Origin: Eledone cirrhosa
Taxonomy: Eukaryota > Mollusca > Cephalopoda > Octopoda > Eledonidae
Length of the DNA: 64,000 nt
Assembly (NCBI GenBank): GCA_964016885.1
Contig: OZ024742.1
Coordinates: 11,709,181-11,773,180 of the forward strand
Direction of reading: 5' to 3'
A program made the position numbers and the translations under genes. Under the pieces are notes generated by a model. The model made no database searches. It was not told where the DNA came from and worked only from the letters and a program-made list of their open reading frames with translations. Shown here one piece after another: positions 53,824 to 63,005 of this stretch (the stretch's first letter is position 1; the number at the start of each line of letters is the position of its first letter).

Positions 53824-56800
53824 AATTCCAGAACGTTAATTCCAGAACGTTAATACCAGAACGTTAATTCCAGAACGTTAATTCCAGAAAGTTAATTCCA
53901 GAACGTTAATTCCAGAAAGTTATTTCCAGAACATTAATTCCAGTACGTTAATTCAGAGAACGTTAATTCCAGAACGTTAATTCCGGAAAGTTATTTCCAG
54001 ATCATTAATTTCAGAACGTAAATTCCAGAACGTTTATTCCAGAACGTTAATTCCAGAACGTTAATTCCAGAACGTTAATTCCAGAACGTTAATTCCAGAA
54101 CGTTAATTCCAGAACATTTATTCCAGAACGTTACTTCCAGAACGTTAATTCCAGAAAGTTAATTCCAGAACGTTAATTCCAGAACATTTATTCCAGAACG
54201 TTAATTCCAGAACGTTAATTCCAGAATGTTTATGCCAAAATGTTAATTCCAAAACATTAATTCCAGAACGTTAATTCCAGAAAGTTAATTCCAGTAGATT
54301 AATTCATGAACGTTAATTCCAGAAAGTCAATTCCAGAATGTTAATTCCAGAACGTTAATTCCAGAAAGTTAATTCCAGAACGTTTATTCCAGAACGTTAA
54401 TTCCAGAATGTTAATTCCAGAACATTAATTCCAGAACGTTAATTCCAGAACGTTAATTCAAGAACGTTAATTCCAGAACGTTGATTCCAGAACGTTAATT
54501 CCAGAAAGTTAATTCCAGAACGTTAATTCAAGAACGTTAATTCCAGAACGTTGATTCCAGAACGTTAATTCCAGAAAGTTAATTCCAGAACTTTAATTCC
54601 AGAACATTTATTCCAGAACGTTAATTCCAGATCGTCAATTCCAGAACGTTAATTCAAGAACGTTAATTCCAGAACGTTGATTCCAGAACGTTAATTCCAG
54701 AAAGTTAATTCCAGAACGTTAATTCCAGAACGTTAATTCCAGAAAGTTAATTCCAGTAGATTAATTCATGAACGTTAATTCCAGAAAGTCAATTCCAGAA
54801 TGTTAATTCCAGAACGTTAATTCCAGAAAGTTAATTCCAGAACGTTTATTCCAGAACGTTAATTCCAGAATGTTAATTCCAGAACATTAATTCCAGAACG
54901 TTAATTCCAGAACGTTAATTCAAGAACGTTAATTCCAGAACGTTGATTCCAGAACGTTAATTCCAGAAAGTTAATTCCAGAACTTTAATTCCAGAACATT
55001 TATTCCAGAACGTTAATTCCAGATCGTCAATTCCAGAGCGTTAATTCCAGAATGTTAATTCCAGAGCGTTAATTCCAGAACGTTTATGTCAAAACGTTAA
55101 TTCCAGAACGTTAATTCCAGAGCGTTTATGCCAGATCGTAAATTGCAGAAGGTTAATTACAGCACGTTAAATCCAGAACGTTAAATCCAGAACGTTAATT
55201 CCAAAAAATTAATTCCAGAACGGTAATTCCAGAACGTCGATTCCAAAATTTATTCCCAGAATGTTAATTCCAGAAAGTTAATTCCAGAACGTTAATTCCA
55301 GAAAATTAATTCTAGAACGTTAATTCCAGAACGTTAATACCAGAAAGTTAATTCCAGAGAGTTAATTCTAGAACGTTAAGTCCAGAACGTTAATTCCAGA
55401 ACGTTATTTCCAGAACGTTAATTCCAGAAAGTTAATTCCAGTAGGTTAATTCATGAACGTTAATTCCAGAAAGTCAATTCCAGAATGTTAATTCCAGAAC
55501 GTTAATTCCAGAAAGTTAATTCCAGAACGTTTATTCCAGAACGTTAATTCCAGAATGTTAATTCCAGAACATTAATTCCAGAACGTTAATTCCAGAACAT
55601 TAATTCAAGAACCTTAATTCCAGAACGTTGATTCCAGAACGTTAATTCCAGAAAGTTAATTCCAGAACTTTAATTTCAGAACATTTATTCCAGAACGTTA
55701 ATTCCAGATCGTCAATTCCGGAGCGTTAATTCCAGAATGTTAATTCCAGAGCGTTAATTCCAGAACGTTTATGTCGAAACGTTAATTCCAGAACGTTAAT
55801 TCCAGAGCGTTTAGGCCAGATCGTAAATTGCAGAAGGTTAATTACAGCACGTTAAATCCAGAACGTTAATTCCAGAACGTTAATTCCAAAAAATTAATTC
55901 CAGAACGGTAATTCCAGAACGTCAATTCCAAAATTTATTCCCAGAATGTTAATTCCAGAAAGTTAATTCTAGAACGTTAATTCCAGAACGTTAATACCAG
56001 AAAGTTAATTCCAGAGAGTTAATTCTAGAACGTTAAGTCCAGAACGTTAATTCCAGAACGTTATTTCCAGAACATTAATTCCAGAACGGTAATTCCAGAA
56101 CGTTAATTCCAAAATTTATTACCAGAATGTTAATTCCAGAAAGTTCATTCCAGAACGTTAATTCCAGAACGTTAATTCCAGAACATTAATTCAAGAACGT
56201 TAATTCCAGAACGTTAATTCCAGAACGGTAATTGCTGAACGTTAATTCCAGAACGTTAATTCCAGAAAGTTAATTCTGGAACGTTAAGTCCAGAACGTTA
56301 ATTCCAGAACGTTTACTCGAGAACGTTAATTCCAGAACGTTAATTCCGGAACGTTAATTCCGGAACGTTAATTCCAGAACGTTAATTCCAGAACCTAAAT
56401 TCCAGAAAGTTAATTCCAGAACGTTACTTCCAGAACGTTAATTCCAGAAAATTAATTCCAGAACGCTAATTGCAGAACGTTAATTACAGAATGTTAATTC
56501 CAGAAGATTCATTCAAAAACGTTAATTCCAGAACGTTAATTCCAGTAAGTTAATTACAGAACGTTAATTCCAGAACGTTAATTCCAGAACGTTAATTCCA
56601 GAAGGTTAATTCCAGAACGTTAATTCCAGAAAGTTAATTCAGAACGTTAATTCCAGAAAGTTAATTCCAGGACGTTAATTCCAGAACGTTAATTCCAGAA
56701 AGTTAATTCCAGAACGTTAATTCGAGAACGTTAATTCCAGAACGTTAATTACAGAAACTTAATTCCATAACGTTAATTCCATAACGTTAATTCCAGAAAG

Positions 56801-59520
56801 TTATTTCTAGAACGTTAATTCCAGAACGTTAATTCCATAAATTAATTCCAGAAAGTTAATTCCAGAACGTTAATTCCAGAAAGTTATTTCCAGAACGTTA
56901 ATTCCAGAACGTTAATTCCAGAAAGTTAATTCCAGAACGTTAATTCCAGAGAGTTAATTCCAGAACGTTAATTCCAGAACGTTAATTCCAGAAAGTTATT
57001 TCCAGAACATTAATTCCAGTACGTTAATTCCAGAACGTTAATTCCAGAACGTTAATTCCGGAAAGTTATTTCCAGATCATTAATTTCAGAACGTTAATTC
57101 CAGAACGTTTATTCCAGAACGTTAATTCCAGAACGTTAATTCCAGAAAGTTATTTCCAGAACATTCATTTCAGAACATTAATTCCAGAACGTTAATTCCA
57201 GAACATTAATTCCAGAACGTTAATTCGAGAACGTTAATTCCATCACGTTAATTCTAGAACATTAATTCCAGAACGTTAATTCCAGAACGTTAATTCCAGA
57301 AAGTTAATTCCGGAAAGTTATTTCCAGATCATTAATTTCAGAACGTTAATTCCAGAACGTTTATTCCAGAACGTTAATTCCAGCACGTTAATACCAGAAC
57401 GTTAATTCCAGAACGTTAATTCCAGAAAGTTAATTCCAGAACGTTAATTCCAGAAAGTTAATTCCAGAACATTAATTCCAGTACGTTAATTCAGAGAACG
57501 TTAATTCCAGAACGTTAATTCCGGAAAGTTATTTCCAGATCATTAATTTCAGAACGTTAATTCCAGAACGTTTATTCCAGAACTTTAATTCCAGAACGTT
57601 AATTCCAGAACGTTAATTCCAGAACGTTAATTCCAGAACGTTAATTCCAGAACATTTATTCCAGAACGTTAATTCCAGAACGTTAATTCCAGAAATTTAA
57701 TTCCAGAACGTTAATTCCAGAACATTTATTCCAGAACGTTAATTCCAGAAAGTTAATACCAGAACGTTAATTCCAGAACATTTATTCCAGAACGTTAATT
57801 CCAGAACGTTAATTCCAGAATGTTTATGCCAGAACGTTAATTCCAAAACGTTAATTCCAAAACTTTAATTCCATAAAGATATTTTCAGATCATTAAATTC
57901 AGAACGTTAATTCCAGAACGTTAATTCCAGAACATTAATTCCAGAAAGTTAATTCCAGTAGGTTAATTCATGAACGTTAATTCCAGAAAGTCAATTCCAG
58001 AATGTTAATTCCAGAACGTTAATTCCAGAAAGTTAATTCCAGAACGTTAATTCCAGAACGTTAATTCCAGAAATTAATTCCAGAACGTTAATTCCAGAAT
58101 TTTAATTCCAGAAGGTTAATTCCAGATCGTTAATTCCAGAAAGTTAATTCCAGAACGTTAATTCCACAACGTTAATTCCAGAACGTTAATTCCAGAACGT
58201 TAATTACAGAACGTTAATTCCAGAACGTTAATTCCAGAAACTTAATTCCAGAAGGTTAATTCAAGAAAGTTAATTCCAGAAACTTAACTCCAGAACGTTA
58301 ATTCCATAACGTTAATTCCAGAAAGTTAATTCCAGAACGTTAATTCCAGAACGTTAATTCCAGAAATTAATTCCAGAAAGTTAAATCCAGAACTTTAATT
58401 CCAGAAAGTTAATTCCAGAACGTTAATTTCAGAACGTTAATTCCAGAAAGTTAATTCCAGAACGTTAATTCCAGACCGTTAATTCCAGAACATTAATTCC
58501 AGAACGTTAATTCCATGAAAGTTAATTCCAGAACCTTAATTCCAGAACGGTAATTCCAGAACGTTAATTCCAGAACGTTAATTCCAGAAAGTTAATTCCA
58601 GAACGTTAATTCCAGAACGTTATTTCCAGAAAGTTAATTCCAGAACGTTAATTCCGGAAAGTTAAGTCCAGAACGGTAATTCCAGAACGTTAATTCCAGA
58701 AAATTAATTCCAGAACGCTAATTGCAGAACGTTAATTACAGAATGTTAATTCCAGAAAGTTAATTCCAGAACGTTAATTCCAGAAATTTAATTCCAGAAT
58801 GTTAATTCGAGAACGTTAATTCCAGAAGGTTAATTCCAGAACCTTAATTCCAGATCGTTAATTCCAGAACGTTAATTCCAGAAAGTTAATTACAGAACTT
58901 TAATTCCAGAAAGTTAATTCCAGAACGTTAATTCCAGAACATTCATTCCAGAACGTTAATTCCAGGACGTTAATTCCAGAAAGTTAATTCCAGAACGTTA
59001 CTTCCAGAACGTTAATTCCAGAAGATTCATTCAAAAACGTTAATTCCAGAACGTTAATTCCAGAAAGTTAATTCCAGAACGTTAATTCCAGAACGTTAAT
59101 TCCAGAAGGGTAATTCCAGAACGTTAATTCCAGAAAGTTAATTCCAGGACGTTAATTCCAGAACGTTAATTCCAGAAAGTTAATTCCAGAACGTTAATTC
59201 CAGAACGTTAATTCCAGAACGTTAATTACAGAAAGTTAATTCCAGAACGTTAATTCCAGAACGTTAATTCCAGAAATTAATTCCAGAAAGTTAATTCCAG
59301 AACGTTAATTCCAGAAAGTTAATTCCAGAACGTTAATTCCAGAACGTTAATTCCAGAACGTTAATTCCAGAAAGTTAATTCCAGAACGTTAATTCCAGAA
59401 CCTTAATTCCAGAACGTTAATTCCAGAACGTTAATTCCAGAACGTTATTTCCAGAATGTTAATTCCAGAACGTTAATTCCAGAACGTTAATTCCATAACC
59501 TTAATTCCATAACGTTACTT
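53824..59520 (+). repeat. Right segment of the array with short-period duplications
   Basis: Locally duplicated units are common. The marker CAGTAGATTAATTCATG is at 54,292 and 54,754 (462 bp, 33 units) and a relative, CAGTAGGTTAATTCATG, is at 55,439. A five-unit (70-bp) duplication is marked by CGTTAATTCAAGAACG at 54,451 and 54,521. From about 57.9 kb to the edge the units are closer to consensus, with occasional 12-13-bp units such as GAAATTAATTCC near 58,071, 58,363 and 59,273. Confidence 0.75.
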
Positions 59521-59592
59521 CGTTAATTCAAACTGAGTGAGAGAATATGCTCTGAAATCATTAGACGTGTCCGTCGAACCTGTGGGTCCAGA
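59521..59592 (+). other. Island of flanking DNA inside the array (duplicated edge, copy 1)
   Basis: About 70 bp of non-satellite sequence, running from CGTTAATTCAAACTGAGTGA to CTGTGGGTCCAGAATCA, interrupts the 14-bp units. It is nearly identical to the true array edge at about 60,398-60,475, offset 876 bp (ACTGAGTGAG at 59,532 and 60,408). Differences include CAAACTGAG versus CTCACTGAG, CATTAG versus CACTAG and GTCGAACC versus GTCGTACC. It then rejoins satellite at TCCAGAATCAATTCCAGAAC, where the flank itself contains TCCAGAA, matching the satellite core. Confidence 0.9.
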
Positions 59593-60397
59593 ATCAATTC
59601 CAGAACATTAATCCCAGAACGTTAATTCCAGAACGTTAATTCCATAACGTTAATTCCAGAACATTAATTCCGGGTCGTTAATTCCAGAACGTTAATTCCA
59701 CAACGTTAATTCAAGAACGTTTATGCCAGAACGTCAATTCCAGAAAGTTATTTCCAGAACATTAATTCTAGTACGTTAATTCCAGAACGTTTATTCCAGA
59801 ACGTTAATTCCAGAACGTTAATTCCAGAACGTTAATTCCAGAAAGTTAATTCCAGAACATTAATTCCAGAACGTTAATGCCAAAACGTTTATTCCTGAAA
59901 GTTATTTTTAGATCATTAATTTCAGAACGTTAATTCCAGAACATTTATTCCAGAACGCTAATTCCAGAACGTTAATTCTAAAACGTTAATACCAGAAAGT
60001 TAATTCCAGAACGTTAATTCCAGAAAGTTAATTCCAGGACGTTAATTCCAGAACGTTAATTCCAGAAAGTTAATTCCAGAATGTTAATTCCAGAACGTTA
60101 ATTCCAGAACGTTAATTACAGAAACTTAATTCCAGAACGTTAATTCAAGAAAGTTAATTCCAGAAACTTAATTCCAGAACGTTAATTCCATAACGTTAAT
60201 TCCAGAAAGTTAATTCCAGAACGTTAATTCCAGAACGTTAATTCCAGAAATTAATTCCAGAAAGTTAATTCCAGAACATTAATTCGAGAAAGTTAATTCC
60301 AGAACGTTAATTCCAGAACGTTAATTCCAGAACGTTAATTCCAGAACGTTAATTCCAGAAAGTTAATTCCAGAACGTTAATTCCATAACCTTAATTC
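59593..60397 (+). repeat. Terminal satellite block (~57 units)
   Basis: Continuation of the same 14-bp repeat, same strand, between the flank island and the final edge. It includes variants seen elsewhere, such as GTTAATGCCAAAACGTTTATTCC near 59,873 and short 12-bp GAAATTAATTCC units near 60,246. The array ends at TTCCATAACCTTAATTCG (about 60,380-60,397). Confidence 0.93.
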
Positions 60398-60560
60398 GTT
60401 AATTCTCACTGAGTGAGAGAATATGCTCTGAAATCACTAGACGTGTCCGTCGTACCTGTGGGTCCAGAATCAGACAGATCCACACAATGATCGCGTCTCG
60501 AGCCGTCCGTCGGGGAAACAATTGTAACACAATAAATCGATTTCAGATGCTTCACTTATT
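60398..60560. other. Unique flank next to the array edge
   Basis: Less AT-rich than what follows (GATCGCGTCTCGAGCC, CCGTCCGTCGGGG). The first ~75 bp is the source or twin of the internal island at 59,521-59,592. No open frame, tRNA or recognisable transposon is visible. The end of the duplicated part is near CCAGAATCA (about 60,473). Confidence 0.7.
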
Positions 60561-60609
60561 CATGTGAACTTAATGGTATAAGCTGGAGTTTTACCATTAA
60601 GTTCCCATG
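60561..60609. repeat. Short inverted repeat (18-bp arms, 13-bp loop)
   Basis: CATGTGAACTTAATGGTA at 60,561-60,578 is the reverse complement, with one mismatch, of TACCATTAAGTTCCCATG at 60,592-60,609. The transcript of either strand could form a stable hairpin. No poly-U tail or known family was recognised. It is more likely a fragment of a small foldback element than a terminator. Confidence 0.8.
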
Positions 60610-60629
60610 AAGATATGTCGCTATCTTAA

Positions 60630-60745
60630 CCCCAATTATTATATTTTATCTGCCCAATGAGTACTTAAATATTAGTACCCTTGAAATAATTATAATAAAA
60701 TAAATATGGTTTCATAAAGATATTTCCCATTCATTAATATTATTG
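60630..60745 (+). repeat. Diverged relative of the 61.5/63.0 kb inverted-repeat family
   Basis: TATAATAAAATAAATATGG (60,691) followed by TTTCATAAAGATATTTCCCA and ATTCATTAATATT parallels TATAATGAAATAAATATGG at about 63,155 and its continuation. Upstream, the position of the family hairpin is held by a different stem, GTACT (60,661-60,665) with AGTAC (60,674-60,678), preceded by CAATGA and followed by CCTTGAAAT. The sequence is clearly diverged but the hairpin layout appears to be kept. Confidence 0.5.
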
Positions 60746-60841
60746 ATATCATTCTCCAGATAAATTGTGTTGAGTGCTTCTAATCTGCTTTAAAATTAAC
60801 TTTGTTGAATAATCAGCAAACCCTATAACTCTTTGTTTATT

Positions 60842-60984
<143 letters not shown>

Positions 60985-61187
60985 CATAAATCATCTCCTT
61001 AGAATGTTGAAAATTGCAAACTTGACTGTCACCACACATTATGAACCTGAAGATTGCGAAAGCATGAAAGTACTTGTTCAATTAACACTTAACATTTAAT
61101 ATTCTGCCATACTATTTAATTCTAATACCATTATAAATTTTAAAGGATTGTAAGTAAAACGAGTAAATCAGACAAAGTTGGAATTCC

Positions 61188-61190
<3 letters not shown>
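60985..61190. other. AT-rich spacer between two TA tracts
   Basis: Low-copy-looking sequence with no supported gene. Only a short weak inverted match is visible (AAAGGA near 61,142 with TCCTTT near 61,184). Confidence 0.5.
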
Positions 61191-61247
<57 letters not shown>

Positions 61248-61315
61248 ATATATATGTATATATATATGCATATATATGTATATATATATGTATAGATATA
61301 TATGTATATATATGT

Positions 61316-61386
<71 letters not shown>

Positions 61387-61387
61387 T
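61191..61387. repeat. Compound (TA)n / TATG microsatellite
   Basis: About 195 bp of TA repeats with periodic ATGT, ATGCAT and GTATAC interruptions in the centre (about 61,243-61,320), flanked by purer TA on both sides. The apparent proteins in all frames are Ile-Tyr-rich artefacts. Confidence 0.97.
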
Positions 61388-61477
61388 GGAAAGTTATATT
61401 TAAAATTGTTGGGTTACAACTAGTAAATATTTATAACTGGTATAAAAGCACTCGACAAATATTTGGAGTATATTTAC
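61388..61477. other. AT-rich spacer, possible further relative of the inverted-repeat family
   Basis: GGAAAGTTATATTTAAAATTG here loosely resembles GGAAAACTATATTTATAAAA in the arm that follows. A short stem ACTAGT (about 61,420) with ACTGGT (about 61,437) sits where the family hairpin would be. The similarity is weak and given only as a possibility. Confidence 0.25.
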
Positions 61478-61705
61478 AATATTAAATAAATGGAAAACTA
61501 TATTTATAAAACCATATTTATTTCATTATATATATTTCGGGGATATCATATTAACAATATGCTATGCCTTCATCAGACAAAATACAATATAAACAGTTTT
61601 ATAGACAAATAGGTTCGACATACCGTTATAACACCGACTTCATTTGAAGAGGTTTACTCTGGCTGTGAAAAAATTTACACAGAGAGAAAGAAAAAGAGAG
61701 AAAAA
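61478..61705 (-). repeat. Inverted repeat arm 1 (~228 bp, retroelement-end-like)
   Basis: Reverse complement of 62,981-63,209. From CAATATTAAATAAATGG to the AGAGAGAAAGAAAAAGAGAG tail I saw only about two differences (AAACAGTTTT versus AAAGAGTTTT, and one base fewer in an A/T run near 61,671). On the minus strand it reads CTGATGA, hairpin, GAAA (61,576 down to 61,535). The two arms are separated by about 1,275 bp of AT- and CT-rich DNA with no transposase or reverse transcriptase. Likely either two insertions of one family in opposite orientation or the ends of a non-autonomous foldback. Confidence 0.9.
61535..61576 (-). other. Hammerhead-like core motif in arm 1 (minus strand)
   Basis: Same motif as described for 63,110-63,151, read on the minus strand: CTGATGA, an imperfect stem with loop GTT, then GAAA. 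Its identity with arm 2 adds no independent support. Confidence 0.25.
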
Positions 61706-61958
61706 GAGAGAAAAAACTAAACATTCCTCATGAAAAATTAAGCTACCCTAAAAGCTGATGCTCCAAATTTTTGAATAAACCTTACACTAGATAAACTTCT
61801 ATATTAAATATAAGAACATATATAGACCTAATTGGACATCATAATCTTTTTGAAATGATCTTTGCTAGATGTGATTTGATGGATAATTTTTGGCTTTGTC
61901 TTGTAAAGAACTTGGCAATATATTGTCAATTAACTTTGAAGGGTTGATCTTTGTGGTG
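61706..61958. other. Spacer between inverted arms, left part
   Basis: AT-rich sequence without a supported open frame. Nothing recognisable beyond short A/T runs. Confidence 0.5.
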
Positions 61959-61959
61959 T

Positions 61960-62021
61960 ATTTTTATTTTTATTTTTATTTTTATTTTTATTTTTATTTT
62001 TATTTTTATTTTTATTTTTAT
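61960..62021 (+). repeat. (ATTTTT)n hexanucleotide microsatellite
   Basis: About ten uninterrupted copies of ATTTTT. Further degenerate T-rich, TATTTTT-like sequence continues to about 62,240, including TTATTATTATTG near 62,213. Confidence 0.95.
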
Positions 62022-62625
62022 TATTGTAATATTCTATAATATTTTTTATTTTTTATTTTTATTGTATTTTTAATATCTTTAATATGTAAATTTTTAATAC
62101 GTAATATTTTTTAATACGTAGTATGCTTAATATATAATATTTTTATTATATAATATTCTTTCGTAATATTTTTATTTTTTAATTTTTTTAGTGTTCTATT
62201 CTATATTTTTACTTATTATTATTATTGTTATGTTTTTATTTTTAGTTTTGTTTATGATATATATTTATATTAGTATATTGAAATCTGCTCTCTACTTCTG
62301 CTTGATAGATAATCTGGTAGAGTAATGACATGAATAATAATACACATATTTGTATGCTCAAATGTTTATACCACATTGAGAACGTTTTCCGTGAACTTAG
62401 AGTTTTGTAGAGTGAATCAGTTAGATTCGCATGGATGTTTGTAGCTGTCACATAAACATATGAATTTTTTTTAAAACTAAACATAAGATAATTAATTTTC
62501 ACACATTATAGATACTTGTCTCATTCAGGAATACTGATATTTACAATATAGTGGAAGTTTTATAAATATTAATACATTAAAACATAGGGTTTTTACGCCT
62601 CGAATATATCTGGCTATTTTTAAAT
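62022..62625. other. AT-rich spacer between inverted arms, middle part
   Basis: T-rich up to about 62,240, then mixed sequence. An 86-codon open frame on the minus strand (62,242-62,502) starts MKINYLMFSF and has no motif, homology or promoter that I recognise. At this AT content it is most simply chance. Nothing else is supported. Confidence 0.5.
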
Positions 62626-62710
62626 TTTTTTCTCTCGCTATTTTTTCCTCTCTCTATATTTTTTTTTTCCTCTCCTCTCTCTCTATTTTTTTCTCTCTAT
62701 ATATATCTCC
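62626..62710 (+). repeat. CT-rich / poly-T low-complexity tract
   Basis: Alternating runs of T and CTCTCT, for example TTTCCTCTCCTCTCTCTC, grading into TATATATC. Low complexity only. Confidence 0.9.
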
Positions 62711-62727
62711 CTTACATTAATACTTGA

Positions 62728-62754
62728 GCTAAATAAATAAATAAATAAATAAAC
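62728..62754 (+). repeat. (AAAT)n microsatellite
   Basis: About six copies of AAAT, short and nearly pure, following GAGCT. Confidence 0.9.
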
Positions 62755-62799
62755 GTATCATTGATACATTTACTCAAAATGACCTCCCACTACCTAATT

Positions 62800-63005
62800 T
62801 TCTATATATATATATGTATCTATCTCTATTTCCTCTCTCTCTATATATATATATATCTCTTTCTGTTTCTTTACATGAAGTTCTTCGCTTTATCTATCTT
62901 TCCATCTCTCTATTTTGTTCCATGCATTTCCTCTTTCTCTTCTTTTTCTTCCTTTTCTTCGTTTTCTGTCTTTCTTTCTGTTTTCTCTCTTTTTCTTTCT
63001 CTCTG
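62800..63005 (+). repeat. Pyrimidine-rich microsatellite cluster
   Basis: TATATA, CTCTCT and TTTCTTTC segments. Its right end (from about 62,981) is the outer tail of inverted arm 2. The Phe/Ser/Leu-rich open frames here (62,761-63,060 and 62,814-63,032) are translations of this tract and not genes. Confidence 0.9.

Larger units (their letters stand above)
1..59520 (+). repeat. 14-bp satellite array (main block, truncated at the left window edge)
   Basis: The whole stretch is a head-to-tail tandem repeat of a 14-bp unit, consensus AATTCCAGAACGTT, about 4,250 units. I saw no inverted segment and no inserted transposon. Recurrent variants replace AACGTT by AAAGTT, AACATT or AATGTT, replace GTTAAT by GTTTAT, or change TTCCAGAA to TTACAGAA, TTTCAGAA, TTCTAGAA, TTCGAGAA, TTCCGGAA or TTCCATAA. 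A minority of units are 13, 15 or 16 bp. Each unit has TAA on both strands and the length is not a multiple of 3, so all six frames are stopped about every 42 bp and coding is excluded. Such arrays are typical of centromeric, pericentromeric or subtelomeric heterochromatin in eukaryotes. Which of these applies cannot be told here. The array starts before base 1. Confidence 0.98.
1..60397 (+). promoter_or_regulatory. Iterated heat-shock-element-like motif TTCnnGAA (candidate)
   Basis: The consensus unit contains TTCCAGAA, that is TTCnnGAA, the tail-to-tail pair of half-sites bound by heat-shock factor in the known nTTCnnGAAn arrangement. Several common variants (TTCTAGAA, TTCGAGAA, TTCAAGAA, TTCCGGAA) keep TTC and GAA, while others (TTACAGAA, TTTCAGAA, TTGCAGAA, TTCCATAA) break one half. 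A full three-site element needs a third half-site 2 nt away. Here the next GAA-to-TTC gap is 6 nt (CGTTAA), so pairs are spaced 14 bp apart rather than forming a continuous 5-bp ladder. Whether any factor binds is unknown. Confidence 0.25.

Noticed and set aside
1..59520. CRISPR array
   Set aside because: There are no unique spacers; 14-bp units follow each other directly, and the setting is a eukaryotic satellite.
1..59520. Telomeric repeat
   Set aside because: The unit is not G-rich on one strand, is not TTAGGG-like and is longer than canonical animal telomere units. Subtelomeric location remains possible but is not shown.
1..59520. STAT-type site TTCnnnGAA
   Set aside because: The spacing in the unit is two bases, not three; only the heat-shock-type spacing fits.
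1..59520. HNF1-like GTTAAT homeodomain sites
   Set aside because: Only the half-site GTTAAT is present; the inverted partner at the required spacing is absent in the unit.
60455..60480. tRNA B-box-like GGGTCCAGAATC, suggesting a tRNA-derived SINE
   Set aside because: It deviates from the GGTTCGAATCC consensus at key positions, and no A box or cloverleaf can be built upstream.
62242..62502. Minus-strand 86-codon open frame starting MKINYLMFSF
   Set aside because: The only open frame here not made by a microsatellite, but it has no recognised motif, lies inside AT-rich spacer between inverted repeats, and is of a length expected by chance.
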